Below, in pieces: positions 1 to 8,168 of a stretch of DNA of 64,000 nt. The notes under the pieces were generated by a model. It was not told the DNA's origin, ran no database searches, and saw nothing but the letters and a program-made list of their open reading frames with translations. The stretch's first letter is position 1, and every line of letters starts with the position of its first letter. Made by a program: the position numbers and the translations under genes. Source of the stretch: Hydrotalea sp. (GTDB taxonomy: Bacteria; Bacteroidota; Bacteroidia; Chitinophagales; Chitinophagaceae); assembly GCA_027364735.1 (NCBI GenBank), contig DAHXOT010000033.1:1-64000 (forward strand), written 5' to 3'.

Positions 1-21
1 GCAGAATATGTTCTCATCTTT

Positions 22-60
22 TGTAACTTTAATCATCAGCAGTTCCGGGCAGGACATTTT
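22..60. repeat. Intergenic repeat, copy 1
   Basis: This stretch resembles 810-857. Both read roughly as TGTAACTTTA, TTCATC, AGCAG, then a GGGC-rich block followed by ATTTT. It lies upstream of the toxin-antitoxin pair, whereas copy 2 lies upstream of the broken barrel gene. The bases between it and the antitoxin gene include GTTGTGCG at 93-100, the exact inverse of CGCACAAC at 701-708, so the gene pair is bracketed by inverted 8-mers. The function is unknown; a cassette-type boundary is one possibility. Confidence 0.4.
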
Positions 61-149
61 TCAAATGCCCTGCCGAACGCAAAGCTGTAACCGTTGTGCG
101 TCACCTTTCCGACTGCAAATAAATCGACAGAATATCGTAAATTTGAAAC

Positions 150-368
150 ATGAAAATAGCACTTCAATATTTAAATGACATTAATGGCAAGACACAAGCT
201 GTTCAATTGCCTTTGACAGAATGGGAGAAACTCCTTAACAAACTAAAAAAGTATGAGCAGGCTTTAAAACTAAAGTCCGACCTAAAAGAAGCATTTGAGG
301 ACGTTGCTGCTCTTAGAAAAATAAAAGGGCACAAACAAACACTAAATGAGTTTCTAAATGAAGTTTAG
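150..368 (+). CDS. Putative antitoxin of a RelE/ParE-type pair
   Basis: This is a 72-residue, charged, probably all-helical protein with no membrane segment. Its last 11 bases overlap the start of a RelE/ParE-like toxin gene, the usual arrangement for a type II antitoxin that is co-translated with and neutralises its partner. I do not recognise a specific DNA-binding fold, so the antitoxin call rests mainly on size, position and overlap. A Lys/Leu/Glu-rich helix runs through residues 25-55. The pair probably autoregulates its own promoter, as most such pairs do, but I see no clear operator. Confidence 0.65.
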   Translation: MKIALQYLNDINGKTQAVQLPLTEWEKLLNKLKKYEQALKLKSDLKEAFEDVAALRKIKGHKQTLNEFLNEV

Positions 369-693
369 TGTTATACCCAGCGACAAATTTAAACGAGAAG
401 CCAAGCGGCTTATTAAAAAGTATCCCTCTCTTAAACAAGAACTTGCTGACCTAAGTGCTTTGCTTGAAAAAGCACCAGAAACAGGCACACCTTTGGGTAA
501 TGAGACTTATAAAATAAGGATTGCTATCAAAAGCAAAGGGAAAGGAAAAAGTGGTGGAGCAAGAGTTATCACTTACTTAGTCACAGAAAATAACGAAGTT
601 TATCTGCTGACAATGTATGACAAATCAGAGTTCGATAACATAGACGATAAAGCAATTAAAGTAATCATCAAAAGTTTGCAATCAGACAAATAA
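358..693 (+). CDS. RelE/ParE-family toxin
   Basis: This 111-residue basic protein has the RelE/ParE layout: an N-terminal helical pair (residues 8-40) and then a beta-sheet core carrying GKGKSGGARVI and VYLLTMYDKSE. These match the Lys/Arg-rich active strand and the hydrophobic core strand typical of the family. Members act as mRNA interferases or gyrase poisons, and which applies here cannot be told. The ATG overlaps the end of the antitoxin gene, implying translational coupling. The pair stands alone between repeat-like intergenic stretches, as expected of a mobile or cassette-borne stabilisation module. Confidence 0.8.
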   Translation: MKFSVIPSDKFKREAKRLIKKYPSLKQELADLSALLEKAPETGTPLGNETYKIRIAIKSKGKGKSGGARVITYLVTENNEVYLLTMYDKSEFDNIDDKAIKVIIKSLQSDK

Positions 694-884
694 GCACGAA
701 CGCACAACATGAGGTTTGATGCAAGTGTGGCTGGACGTTGTTGGCATTGGCAGTAGTTCGCTACTCGGCTTCAGTCCGGGCTGGACGGAATACTATTTAG
801 TTTTTAACCTGTACTTTTAGTTCATCATTCAGCAGCGGTTTTGGGCGGGTAATTTTACACATCACTTTCATTCAAAGCAATAAA
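694..884. other. Gene-free stretch with repeat-like, GC-richer sequence
   Basis: No convincing gene is seen. The segment begins with CGCACAAC (701-708), inverse to GTTGTGCG at 93-100, and is visibly richer in G and C than its surroundings. It contains GGGCTGGACGGAAT (778-791), close to GGGCAGACGGAAT at 2900-2912 downstream of the hydrolase gene, and the second copy of the upstream repeat at 810-857. The pattern suggests a repeated intergenic element rather than decayed coding DNA. Confidence 0.45.
810..857. repeat. Intergenic repeat, copy 2
   Basis: This is an imperfect copy of 22-60 with the same order of short blocks (TGTACTTTTA, TTCATC, AGCAG, GGGCGGG, AATTTT). It ends about 28 bases before the start codon of the disrupted barrel gene, much as copy 1 precedes the antitoxin gene. 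It could carry the promoter of a cassette-like unit. Confidence 0.4.
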
Positions 885-1462
885 ATGAGAAGGATTATAT
901 TGGTAGCAATCATCAATATTTGTTTTATAACACACTCTTTTGGGCAAGTAAATTGGGGTTACAAAGCAGGACTTAATTTATCAAAAATTAGCAATTCATC
1001 TCATAATGACTTTACCTCAAACTTGATTTTAATACCGGCAGTTTAGCAAAATTTAAACTTGATAAAAACTATTTCTTAAACATAGAATGTCTTTTATCGT
1101 TAAAAGGGTTTAATAGCGTATTAATTCCAAATGGAACAACTGCTACAAATCTTTCTTATCTAACATTGCCAATTTTGTTTGAGTATAAGACATCCAAAAT
1201 ATTGTATTTTCAACTTGGCCCGGAACTGAATTATTTAATTGCTGCTAAAATGAAAAATAGTAGTATGAATGAAGGTGTTATGGATAATTATAAAAAGTTT
1301 GACATTTCAGTTGCAGGTGGAGTAGGGTATAATTTTTCTAAAAAGATAAGTTTGGAAACACGATATATATTTGGTCTATCTCAAATAAATGCAAAACCAG
1401 ATATTTTGGGTTCTGCATATAACAGAACTTTTCAAATCAATCTAATTTATTGGTTCAAGTAG
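885..1462 (+). pseudogene. Outer-membrane beta-barrel protein, frameshifted
   Basis: An ATG at 885 opens a reading frame with a signal peptide ending SFGQ and then the Bacteroidota barrel opening NWGYKAGLNLSKIS. This frame stops at TAG 1044-1046. The rest of the barrel continues in another frame from about 1022 (FNTGSLAKFKLDKNYFLNIE) to the stop at 1460-1462, ending in alternating strands typical of OMP_b-brl/PorT-like small barrels. Joined, the product would be about 190 residues, normal for this family. The net shift lies between about 1015 and 1045. The intact downstream frame alone lacks a signal peptide, so it is unlikely to work by itself. A sequencing error would look the same. Confidence 0.7.
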
Positions 1463-1491
1463 GCAGAAAAATTGCTACAAAAAATTCTTAA

Positions 1492-2871
1492 ATGAAAAAG
1501 ACAATAACATTACTACTGATAGTTTTTACTTCATTCACTATGTATGGTCAAGACATTACAGGACAATGGAATGGGGTTCTAAAAACTCAAGGAATACAAT
1601 TAAGAGTTGTATTTCACATAAGCAAAACAGATACAGGGTATAGTTCTATAATGGACAGCCCTGACCAAGGAGTAAAAGGATTTACTGTTTCAATCACAAC
1701 ATTTGAAAATTCAAAACTAATATTGAAATCCACCCTTGCCAGATTTGAATATAATGGTGATTTGAAAGATACAATGATAGTAGGAACATTCAAGCAAAAT
1801 GGCATCTCATTTCCTCTTAATTTATCGAGATCCCAAAAAGAGTCTATCCAAAATACATTTGTTAAAAGATCGCAGGAGCCTATAAAACCCTATTCTTATT
1901 ATTTAGAAGATGTAATTTTTAAAAATAATAAAACGAATATTACATTAGCCGGCACTTTAACCTTGCCAAAAAAAGAAGGAATTTATCCTGCGGTAATTTT
2001 AATAACAGGAAGTGGTCCTCAAAATAGAGATGAAGAAATATTCGGACACAAACCTTTTCTCGTAATATCAGATTATTTAACAAGAAATGGGATTGCAGTT
2101 TTGAGATATGATGACAGAGGCGTTGCTAAATCTACAGGAGATTTTAAAACTGCAACTACTTTTGATTTTGCATCTGATGTAGAAAGTGCTATTTCTTATT
2201 TAAAAACCAGAAAAGAAATTAACGTAAAGAAAATTGGTTTAATTGGGCACAGCGAAGGTGGAATCATCGCTCCCATGGTTGCTGCAAAGTATAAGGATAT
2301 TGATTTTATTGTTTTATTAGCTGGCTCTGGACTTCAAGGCAATAAGTTACTGCTTTTACAAAAAGAAAAAATTGAACGGGCAATGCATATTGATGAACAG
2401 ACAATTGATAAAGGACAAAAAATTTTCAATGGAGCTTACAACATTGTTCTTCATTCGGCAGTAGATAGTAATTTAAAAAATGAAATCGCCACTTATTTTA
2501 GGAAGTCTTTTGGCAGTGGAACAACAGAAGAACAAATAAATGCCATTACAAATCAAATAGTAAACCCTTGGATGATTAATTTCATAAAGTTCAATCCTGT
2601 AGCAACATTAGAGAAAGTGAAATGCCCGGTTTTAGCAATTGGTGGAGAAAAGGATTTACAAGTTCCGGCTAAAGAAAACCTCAATACAATTAAAATTGCA
2701 TTAGAGAAAGGTGGAAATAAAAATATTACAACAAAAATATTTCCGAATTTAAACCATCTTTTCCAAGATTGTAAAACTGGATTACCGAACGAATATTCGG
2801 AAATTGAAGAAACGTTTTCGCCAGCAGCATTAAACGAAATAACAAAATGGATTAAGATGCAGGTTGACTAA
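1492..2871 (+). CDS. Secreted alpha/beta hydrolase
   Basis: This 459-residue protein has a signal peptide ending TMYGQ (about residue 20). Residues 21-115 form an N-terminal beta-rich domain starting DITGQWNG, and an alpha/beta-hydrolase domain covers about 135-455. The nucleophile elbow GHSEGG puts the catalytic Ser at 254. Asp388 in GGEKDLQVP and His422 in NLNHLFQD complete the expected triad, and LITGSGPQNRDE (170-181) looks like the oxyanion-hole loop. The protein is periplasmic or cell-surface, probably an esterase or peptidase-like hydrolase of the serine aminopeptidase (Hydrolase_4) group. The substrate is unknown. It follows the broken barrel gene by 29 bases in the same direction. 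Confidence 0.85.
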   Translation: MKKTITLLLIVFTSFTMYGQDITGQWNGVLKTQGIQLRVVFHISKTDTGYSSIMDSPDQGVKGFTVSITTFENSKLILKSTLARFEYNGDLKDTMIVGTFKQNGISFPLNLSRSQKESIQNTFVKRSQEPIKPYSYYLEDVIFKNNKTNITLAGTLTLPKKEGIYPAVILITGSGPQNRDEEIFGHKPFLVISDYLTRNGIAVLRYDDRGVAKSTGDFKTATTFDFASDVESAISYLKTRKEINVKKIGLIGHSEGGIIAPMVAAKYKDIDFIVLLAGSGLQGNKLLLLQKEKIERAMHIDEQTIDKGQKIFNGAYNIVLHSAVDSNLKNEIATYFRKSFGSGTTEEQINAITNQIVNPWMINFIKFNPVATLEKVKCPVLAIGGEKDLQVPAKENLNTIKIALEKGGNKNITTKIFPNLNHLFQDCKTGLPNEYSEIEETFSPAALNEITKWIKMQVD

Positions 2872-3248
2872 AATTCTGCTAACAATGGTTTAGCAAGTTG
2901 GGCAGACGGAATAACAATGCGCATTTGTAATTCTGTTCAGCTTTTGTTCTTCACTTCAACTTTATATTTTCAATCGGCATAAGCTACATTCATACAGAAT
3001 TCTAATTTTCTATAATCGGTAATGCCTTAACCTTGTATGCTGCCCAAAGAATAATATACCACCACCCATAACTTTGCACGCTGATTCACGCAAGCCCCAA
3101 TTGCCAAGTGCTTAGAAGTGCCACTGTACAAATCCCTCGCTAATAATTGATTGAACTATCCTGTTCAAAATTTTTTCAGTCCGTATGTTTACCCTTTAGT
3201 ATTATAATTGTTGGTAGAAGAATATTACAAATTTTTGACAATCCGTTT
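2872..3248. other. Gene-free stretch with inverted repeat and promoter-like box
   Basis: No gene is apparent. TTGGGCAG (2898-2905) and its inverse CTGCCCAA (3040-3047) bracket about 150 bases, recalling a cassette-boundary element. GGGCAGACGGAAT at 2900-2912 resembles 778-791. A TAACTTTG box at 3069-3076 fits the Bacteroidota -7 pattern but has no obvious partner upstream. Confidence 0.4.
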
Positions 3249-3278
3249 TTTGGTCATTTGGTTTAAAGATTACTTTTG
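3249..3278 (+). promoter_or_regulatory. Promoter of the exporter operon
   Basis: TTTG at 3249-3252 and TACTTTTG at 3271-3278 match the Bacteroidota -33 (TTTG) and -7 (TAnnTTTG) elements with 18 bases between them. The start codon at 3286 is only 7 bases after the -7 box, so the leader would be extremely short or absent. Confidence 0.55.
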
Positions 3279-3285
3279 CCACGCA

Positions 3286-3591
3286 ATGAAAAAAATAACC
3301 ATTTTACTGTTTATAATTTTTGCTACGGCGCAACTGGCACCGGCAGTAATGGTGTTTTTTTCAAAAACAACCTCTGTTTTAATAGCCGATAAAGACAAAG
3401 GTGAAGAGAAAGGAAACATTACAGATAATACTGACAGTACTGACAATAATAAAGTGAAAAAGGATTATGCTGATTTTTTACCTCAATCAGCTATTTTCAC
3501 CATTAAAGTTAATCTAATTTTCCACCTAACTGAAAAGATTCATCCTTTCCCTTACTCGGAAAAGCCCACACCACCTCCTAATGTTTGTTAA
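3286..3591 (+). CDS. Small exported protein heading exporter operon, unknown function
   Basis: I chose ATG 3286 (101 residues). It follows a promoter closely and starts with a signal-like segment (MKKITILLFIIFATAQLAPA), whereas an upstream in-frame TTG would lie inside the promoter region. After the leader come a charged, Asn/Asp/Lys-rich linker (about 38-60) and a C-terminal part with HPFPYSEKPTPPPNVC, ending in Cys. I recognise no family with certainty. It sits 73 bases upstream of an ABC-HlyD-TolC set, so it could be an accessory factor, a substrate or a sensor for that exporter. This is inference from position only. Confidence 0.6.
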   Translation: MKKITILLFIIFATAQLAPAVMVFFSKTTSVLIADKDKGEEKGNITDNTDSTDNNKVKKDYADFLPQSAIFTIKVNLIFHLTEKIHPFPYSEKPTPPPNVC

Positions 3592-3616
3592 TTAGATTGA
3601 TTTTCTAATTATTTTC

Positions 3617-3633
3617 CTCATGCTTTGCATGAG
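3617..3633 (+). other. Small hairpin between exported protein and ABC gene
   Basis: CTCATGC-TTT-GCATGAG is a perfect 7-bp stem with a 3-base loop. It lies 25 bases after the small gene and 31 bases before the ABC gene. There is no T run, so it is more likely an RNA processing or stability element than a terminator. Confidence 0.4.
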
Positions 3634-3664
3634 TGATTTTGTGTAACCAATTAACAAATATAAA

Positions 3665-5329
3665 ATGTCTACAACCATAAGCCCAATTGCAAGGATTTTC
3701 AACCTTGTAAAACTGGAACATAAAGAAATAACTGCTATATATTTTTTTGCCATACTCAGTGGATTAATTCAGCTGTCGCTGCCACTTGGTGTGCAGGCCA
3801 TTATTGGCTTTGTAATGGGTGGTGCCATGTCTACTTCACTTATTATTCTGATTGTACTGGTTATTCTCGGTGTGCTGTTTACTGGATTAATGCAAATAAG
3901 CCAAATGCGGCTGAACGAAAAAGTGCAACAGAAAATTTTTGTTCGCTATTCATTCGCTTTTGCAGAACGGCTGCCCAAACTCGATTTAAAAAAAACAGAT
4001 AGTTATTATTTGCCGGAACTCGTTAATCATTTTTTTGAGATAACTATTCTGCAAAAAGGGTTATCTAAAATGTTGTTTGAAATTCCTGCTGCTACTATAC
4101 AGGTATTATTCGGTTTGATATTACTTACATTTTATCATCCTGCATTCATATTTTTTGGCTTGATACTGGTTTTTCTTCTATGGCTGGTTCTTTATTATAC
4201 CGGCAACAGCGGAATGCAAACCAGTTTGCAAGAAAGCAACAGCAAATATGCTATCGCTGCTTGTTTTCAAGAAATGGCCCGAGCAATAAAGTCGTTAAAA
4301 TTTTCAAGTGGTGCAAAATATCATTTACAAAAAACAGATGACGAAGTGAGCCGTTATTTAGATTTCAGAACAGCACATTTTAAAATTCTTTTACAGCAAT
4401 TCTATGCATTAGTTGGCTTTAAAACCATTATAACTGCCGCCATGATGATTGTAGGATCCATTCTTTTGCTAAACCAGCAATTGAATATTGGGCAGTTCAT
4501 TGCAGCGGAGATTGTTATTATTCTTGTCATCAATTCTGTAGAAAAATTAATTGGTAATCTCGATAATGTGTATGATGTTCTTACAGCAATTGATAAGCTT
4601 GGCAAGTTTACAGATAAACCCGTTGAAGAAAATGGAACGCTTCAACTTATTCCTACCAATAATGGTGTTTCAGTAAAAATGGAAAACGTTTCTTTTGGAT
4701 ATACGCCTGATAAAAAAGTGTTTAATAAAATATCTTTAAAAATAAACGCAGGCGAAAAAGTTGCGGTGGCCGGAATGGATGGAAAAGGCAAATCAACACT
4801 TTTGAAACTGTTTACGGGTTCCTATAAAGATTTTGAAGGAGCGATTTTGATTAACAATGTTCCTATCGGGAATTATGATCTGGCATCGCTCCGTTCTCAA
4901 ACTGGTATCATGCTCAGTCAGCAGGACATTTTCCAGGGTACTTTAATTGATAATATTACAATGGGCAACCCTGGAGTTTCCTTACAAAGGGTAAATGAAC
5001 TGGCAGAAAAAACAGGATTGCTTTCCTACATAGCAACACTTAGTCTTGGGTATGATACAAAATTGGATGCGGCAGGCATTCGTTTACCAAGAAACGTGGT
5101 ACATAAAATTTTACTGGTTCGGGCATTGGTACATAACCCTTCCTTGTTATTGTTGGAAGAACCCTGGCAGGGCCTTGAGGAGAATAATAAAAAACAGGTA
5201 CAGGAAACATTGTTGCGTGAAAGTAAAAACACAACGATGCTGGTGGTAACAAATGATAGCCAATTTTTAGAGCAATGTAGTAAGGTTATTTATTTGAATG
5301 AAAATGGAATTACTATAAAAGAAAATTAA
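3665..5329 (+). CDS. ABC exporter, fused membrane and degenerate ATPase domains
   Basis: This 554-residue inner-membrane half-transporter has several hydrophobic segments in residues 20-300 and a nucleotide-binding domain in 335-550. The layout resembles type I secretion exporters without a peptidase domain. The Walker A GMDGKGKST (370-378) is intact. Where LSGGQ is expected the sequence reads LPRNVVHKI (474-482). The Walker B region reads LLLLEEP, so the usual Asp is Glu498. The D-loop is WQGLEE, and the switch His is replaced by Asn530 (VVTNDSQ). ATP could still bind, but hydrolysis may be weak or need a partner. HlyD- and TolC-type genes follow directly, so it probably powers a tripartite exporter. 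The cargo is unknown. Confidence 0.85.
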   Translation: MSTTISPIARIFNLVKLEHKEITAIYFFAILSGLIQLSLPLGVQAIIGFVMGGAMSTSLIILIVLVILGVLFTGLMQISQMRLNEKVQQKIFVRYSFAFAERLPKLDLKKTDSYYLPELVNHFFEITILQKGLSKMLFEIPAATIQVLFGLILLTFYHPAFIFFGLILVFLLWLVLYYTGNSGMQTSLQESNSKYAIAACFQEMARAIKSLKFSSGAKYHLQKTDDEVSRYLDFRTAHFKILLQQFYALVGFKTIITAAMMIVGSILLLNQQLNIGQFIAAEIVIILVINSVEKLIGNLDNVYDVLTAIDKLGKFTDKPVEENGTLQLIPTNNGVSVKMENVSFGYTPDKKVFNKISLKINAGEKVAVAGMDGKGKSTLLKLFTGSYKDFEGAILINNVPIGNYDLASLRSQTGIMLSQQDIFQGTLIDNITMGNPGVSLQRVNELAEKTGLLSYIATLSLGYDTKLDAAGIRLPRNVVHKILLVRALVHNPSLLLLEEPWQGLEENNKKQVQETLLRESKNTTMLVVTNDSQFLEQCSKVIYLNENGITIKEN

Positions 5330-5339
5330 AATAACTGCA

Positions 5340-6659
5340 ATGACACGGAATTCAAACTATGTATCCTATAGCAAAATATACCTGCATAACGAAAGCAGTC
5401 GCATCCGTTATTGGTTTTATGGCTTTATTATTTTACTGATCATCTTTCTTTTTTTACCATGGACGCAAAACATAAGAGCTAAAGGTACAGTAACTACATT
5501 AAGGCAGGAACAACGGCCACAGCAAATGAACACTATCATACCAGGAAAGATTGTGAAGTGGCATGTGAGGGAAGGCGATTTTGTAAAAGCTGGTGATACA
5601 ATTGTGCAACTTGCCGAAATAAAAGATGATTATCTCGACCCTTCACTCGTGAGCAGAACTAAAGAACAGTTAACAGCCAAAGAACTTTCTGTTGATTATT
5701 ATCAGAACAAAGTAGAGGTAACAGAATCGCAGATTAACGCATTAAATGCAGGTAGAGATTTAAAAAAGAATCAATTGCAGAATAAAATGCTGCAAGTACA
5801 ACTGAAAGTACAAAGCGATAGTATGGACTTGATAGCAGCAATTAATGATTTTAAAATTGCTGATGTGCAGTACAAACGTCAAAAAACAATGTTTGATAGT
5901 GGACTGGTTTCTCTTACACAATTAGAACAACGCAACCAAGTGTATCAATCTGCAATGGCAAAAAAAGTTTCAGCAGAAAATAAACTCGCTGCGGCACGAC
6001 AAGATTTAATCATCACCCAAATTGAAATGAACAGTGTGGAACAAGAGTATGCAGAAAAAATTTCAAAAACACAGGGCGAGCAATTTCAATCATTATCACA
6101 AATAGCAACCGGTAAGGGAGATATTGCAAAATTGCAAAATCAATACACCAATTATAGCATAAGGAATGGCTTGTATTATATCACAGCACCGCAGAGCGGG
6201 CAGGTAACAAAAGCAAAAAAAGCCGGTATTGGTGAGATAGTGAAAGAAGGTGAAATGCTGATTGAGATTGTGCCTGATAAAATTCAGTATGCTACTGAGT
6301 TGTTTGTAAAACCAGTTGATTTACCATTAGTGGCCAAAGGGCAAAAGGTTCGTTTTCTTTTCGATGGTTTTCCCGCAATTGTTTTTAGTGGATGGCCCAA
6401 TGCAAGCTATGGCACTTTTGGTGGTATCATTGTAGCAGTTGAAAATTCAGTAAGTGTGAATGGAAAGTTTCGTGTGCTAGTGGCTGAAGATCCGAATGAT
6501 AAACCATGGCCTCAGCAATTGAAAGTAGGAACCGGAGCAAACGGAATTGCATTATTGAAGAATGTACCGGTATGGTATGAATTGTGGCGAAACGTGAATG
6601 GCTTTCCGCCGGATTATTATAAACCGTCTACTGAACAGAAAAAATTAAAAGAACAATGA
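5340..6659 (+). CDS. HlyD-family periplasmic adaptor
   Basis: This 439-residue protein has a short cytoplasmic N-terminus, one membrane segment at about 25-42 and a lipoyl-like half (IPGKIVKWHVREGDFVKAGD). A long predicted coiled coil follows at about 100-260. The second lipoyl half and beta-barrel (YYITAPQSGQVTKAKKAG) complete the membrane-fusion-protein plan. It would bridge the ABC protein to the outer-membrane channel encoded next. It starts 10 bases after the ABC gene and overlaps the TolC-type gene by 4 bases (ATGA), so the three are co-translated. Confidence 0.9.
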   Translation: MTRNSNYVSYSKIYLHNESSRIRYWFYGFIILLIIFLFLPWTQNIRAKGTVTTLRQEQRPQQMNTIIPGKIVKWHVREGDFVKAGDTIVQLAEIKDDYLDPSLVSRTKEQLTAKELSVDYYQNKVEVTESQINALNAGRDLKKNQLQNKMLQVQLKVQSDSMDLIAAINDFKIADVQYKRQKTMFDSGLVSLTQLEQRNQVYQSAMAKKVSAENKLAAARQDLIITQIEMNSVEQEYAEKISKTQGEQFQSLSQIATGKGDIAKLQNQYTNYSIRNGLYYITAPQSGQVTKAKKAGIGEIVKEGEMLIEIVPDKIQYATELFVKPVDLPLVAKGQKVRFLFDGFPAIVFSGWPNASYGTFGGIIVAVENSVSVNGKFRVLVAEDPNDKPWPQQLKVGTGANGIALLKNVPVWYELWRNVNGFPPDYYKPSTEQKKLKEQ

Positions 6660-8080
6660 AAATTAAAATAACAATTCTATTCTTTTTTATAACAAAACTT
6701 CTTTCTGCACAAACTATTATGGTGCATAGTAAGGATAGTTTACAAACATTATCTGAAAAGCAGGTGATGGAAATTGTAAAGCAGTTTCACCCGGTAGCTA
6801 AACAGGCAGATATTAATATTGAAAAAGCTAAAGCAGATATAACAACAGCAAGGGGAATGTTTGATCCCCTGCTTTCCACCAAAATAAGTAACAAAACTTT
6901 TGATGGCACGGAATATTATAATCATTTTCAACCCGAGTTGGTAATACCAACTTGGTATGGAATTGAAATTAATGCAGGGTTGGAAAACCTGAGTGGTAGC
7001 AGAACCGATCCGCAGGAAACATTGGGTAAAACAAGTTTTGCCGGCATCACCGTACCGCTTGCAAAGAATTTATTAATGGATAAAAGAAGAGCAGCATTAC
7101 AGCAAGCAAAAATTTTTAAACAATTAAGTGAAGTAGAGAGAAGAGCAATACTAAATGATTTGCTACTCGATGCAATGAAAACATACTGGCAATGGGTACG
7201 AGAATATCAAGTGATGAAAGTGATTAGTGATGCAGTAAAAGTGAATGAAAAAAGATTTGAATTAGTAAAAGTTGCTTTTCGCCAGGGCGACCGTCCGGCA
7301 ATTGATACGCTGGAAGCATTGGTGCAGTTGCAAAATTTTAAACTGATGTTGAATGAATCACAACTAAATTTTCAGAATGCAGGTCTTGAGCTTTCTGTTT
7401 TTTTGTGGAATAAAAATGCAGAACCAATTACACTGCTTGTATCTGTTGTTCCTGATGATGATTGGAAAAAAATCAACATCACTGAATCTTCATTGCCATT
7501 ACTTGAAGATTTGGTGAATACCGCTAAAACCAATCATCCTGATTTATTGCAATATAATTTTAAGTTGGATGTACTTGATGTAGAAAAGAAATTAAAATTG
7601 CAAAACTTGTTACCAAGTGTAAACTTTCGTTACAATCAATTGGGAAAGGGATATGACATTATCAAAAATACAGCAGCTCCTTTATTTGAAAACAATTATC
7701 AATACGGTATTAGTTTTGGGATTCCGCTGCGATTATCAGAAGACCGTGGTGAATATAAAAAAGCGAAACTAAAAATACAGGAAACAAACTTGCAACGCAG
7801 CCAAAAAACACTGAGCGTAGAAAATAAGGTAAGAACCTATTACAACGAGTTGCTAACGCTTCGCAGTCAGGTGGCTTTACAACAGCAGCAGTATAATAAT
7901 TATTTGGTTTTGCAGCGTGGAGAGGAAACGAAATTCTTTAATGGAGAAAGTTCCTTGTTTCTTGTAAACAATCGGGAGAATAAAGCATTAGAGGCTTTGC
8001 AAAAATTAGCTGAATTGCAAACAAAGTATTTTAAAACGCTCAATAATCTTTATTGGGCAAGTGGGATATTAGTGCAATAA
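6656..8080 (+). CDS. TolC-family outer-membrane efflux channel
   Basis: This 474-residue protein has a signal peptide (about 1-19, ending LLSAQ) and two helical/strand repeats of the outer-membrane efflux protein family, each with a long alpha-helical hairpin rich in Gln, Lys and Leu. The length is normal for TolC-like channels. The start codon overlaps the adaptor stop by 4 bases. It should trimerise in the outer membrane and form the exit duct for the ABC-HlyD pump. Heavy-metal efflux channels share this fold, but the adjacent ABC gene argues for an ABC-driven system rather than RND efflux. Confidence 0.88.
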   Translation: MKIKITILFFFITKLLSAQTIMVHSKDSLQTLSEKQVMEIVKQFHPVAKQADINIEKAKADITTARGMFDPLLSTKISNKTFDGTEYYNHFQPELVIPTWYGIEINAGLENLSGSRTDPQETLGKTSFAGITVPLAKNLLMDKRRAALQQAKIFKQLSEVERRAILNDLLLDAMKTYWQWVREYQVMKVISDAVKVNEKRFELVKVAFRQGDRPAIDTLEALVQLQNFKLMLNESQLNFQNAGLELSVFLWNKNAEPITLLVSVVPDDDWKKINITESSLPLLEDLVNTAKTNHPDLLQYNFKLDVLDVEKKLKLQNLLPSVNFRYNQLGKGYDIIKNTAAPLFENNYQYGISFGIPLRLSEDRGEYKKAKLKIQETNLQRSQKTLSVENKVRTYYNELLTLRSQVALQQQQYNNYLVLQRGEETKFFNGESSLFLVNNRENKALEALQKLAELQTKYFKTLNNLYWASGILVQ

Positions 8081-8101
8081 TAAAATTAAACATTAAACCA
8101 A

Positions 8102-8142
8102 CCACATCAATTGATTAATGCTTTTCTATCAACTGTATGTGG
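8102..8142 (+). terminator. Interrupted hairpin after the exporter operon
   Basis: CCACAT (8102-8107) pairs with ATGTGG (8137-8142), and inside it TTGAT (8111-8115) pairs with ATCAA (8128-8132). It sits 22 bases after the TolC-type gene. No strong T run follows, so termination is only one possibility. Confidence 0.3.
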
Positions 8143-8168
8143 CACGCTTTAAACTTTAAAATCAAAAA

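Noticed and set aside
1614-1805. Minus-strand frame within the hydrolase gene
   Set aside because: It is antisense to the N-terminal domain of a gene with an intact catalytic triad and has no features of its own.
5046-5249. Overlapping plus-strand frame inside the ABC gene
   Set aside because: I considered whether it could restore canonical ATPase motifs by a frameshift. It contains no LSGGQ or Walker B sequence, and the main frame runs uninterrupted to the end with family-like sequence.
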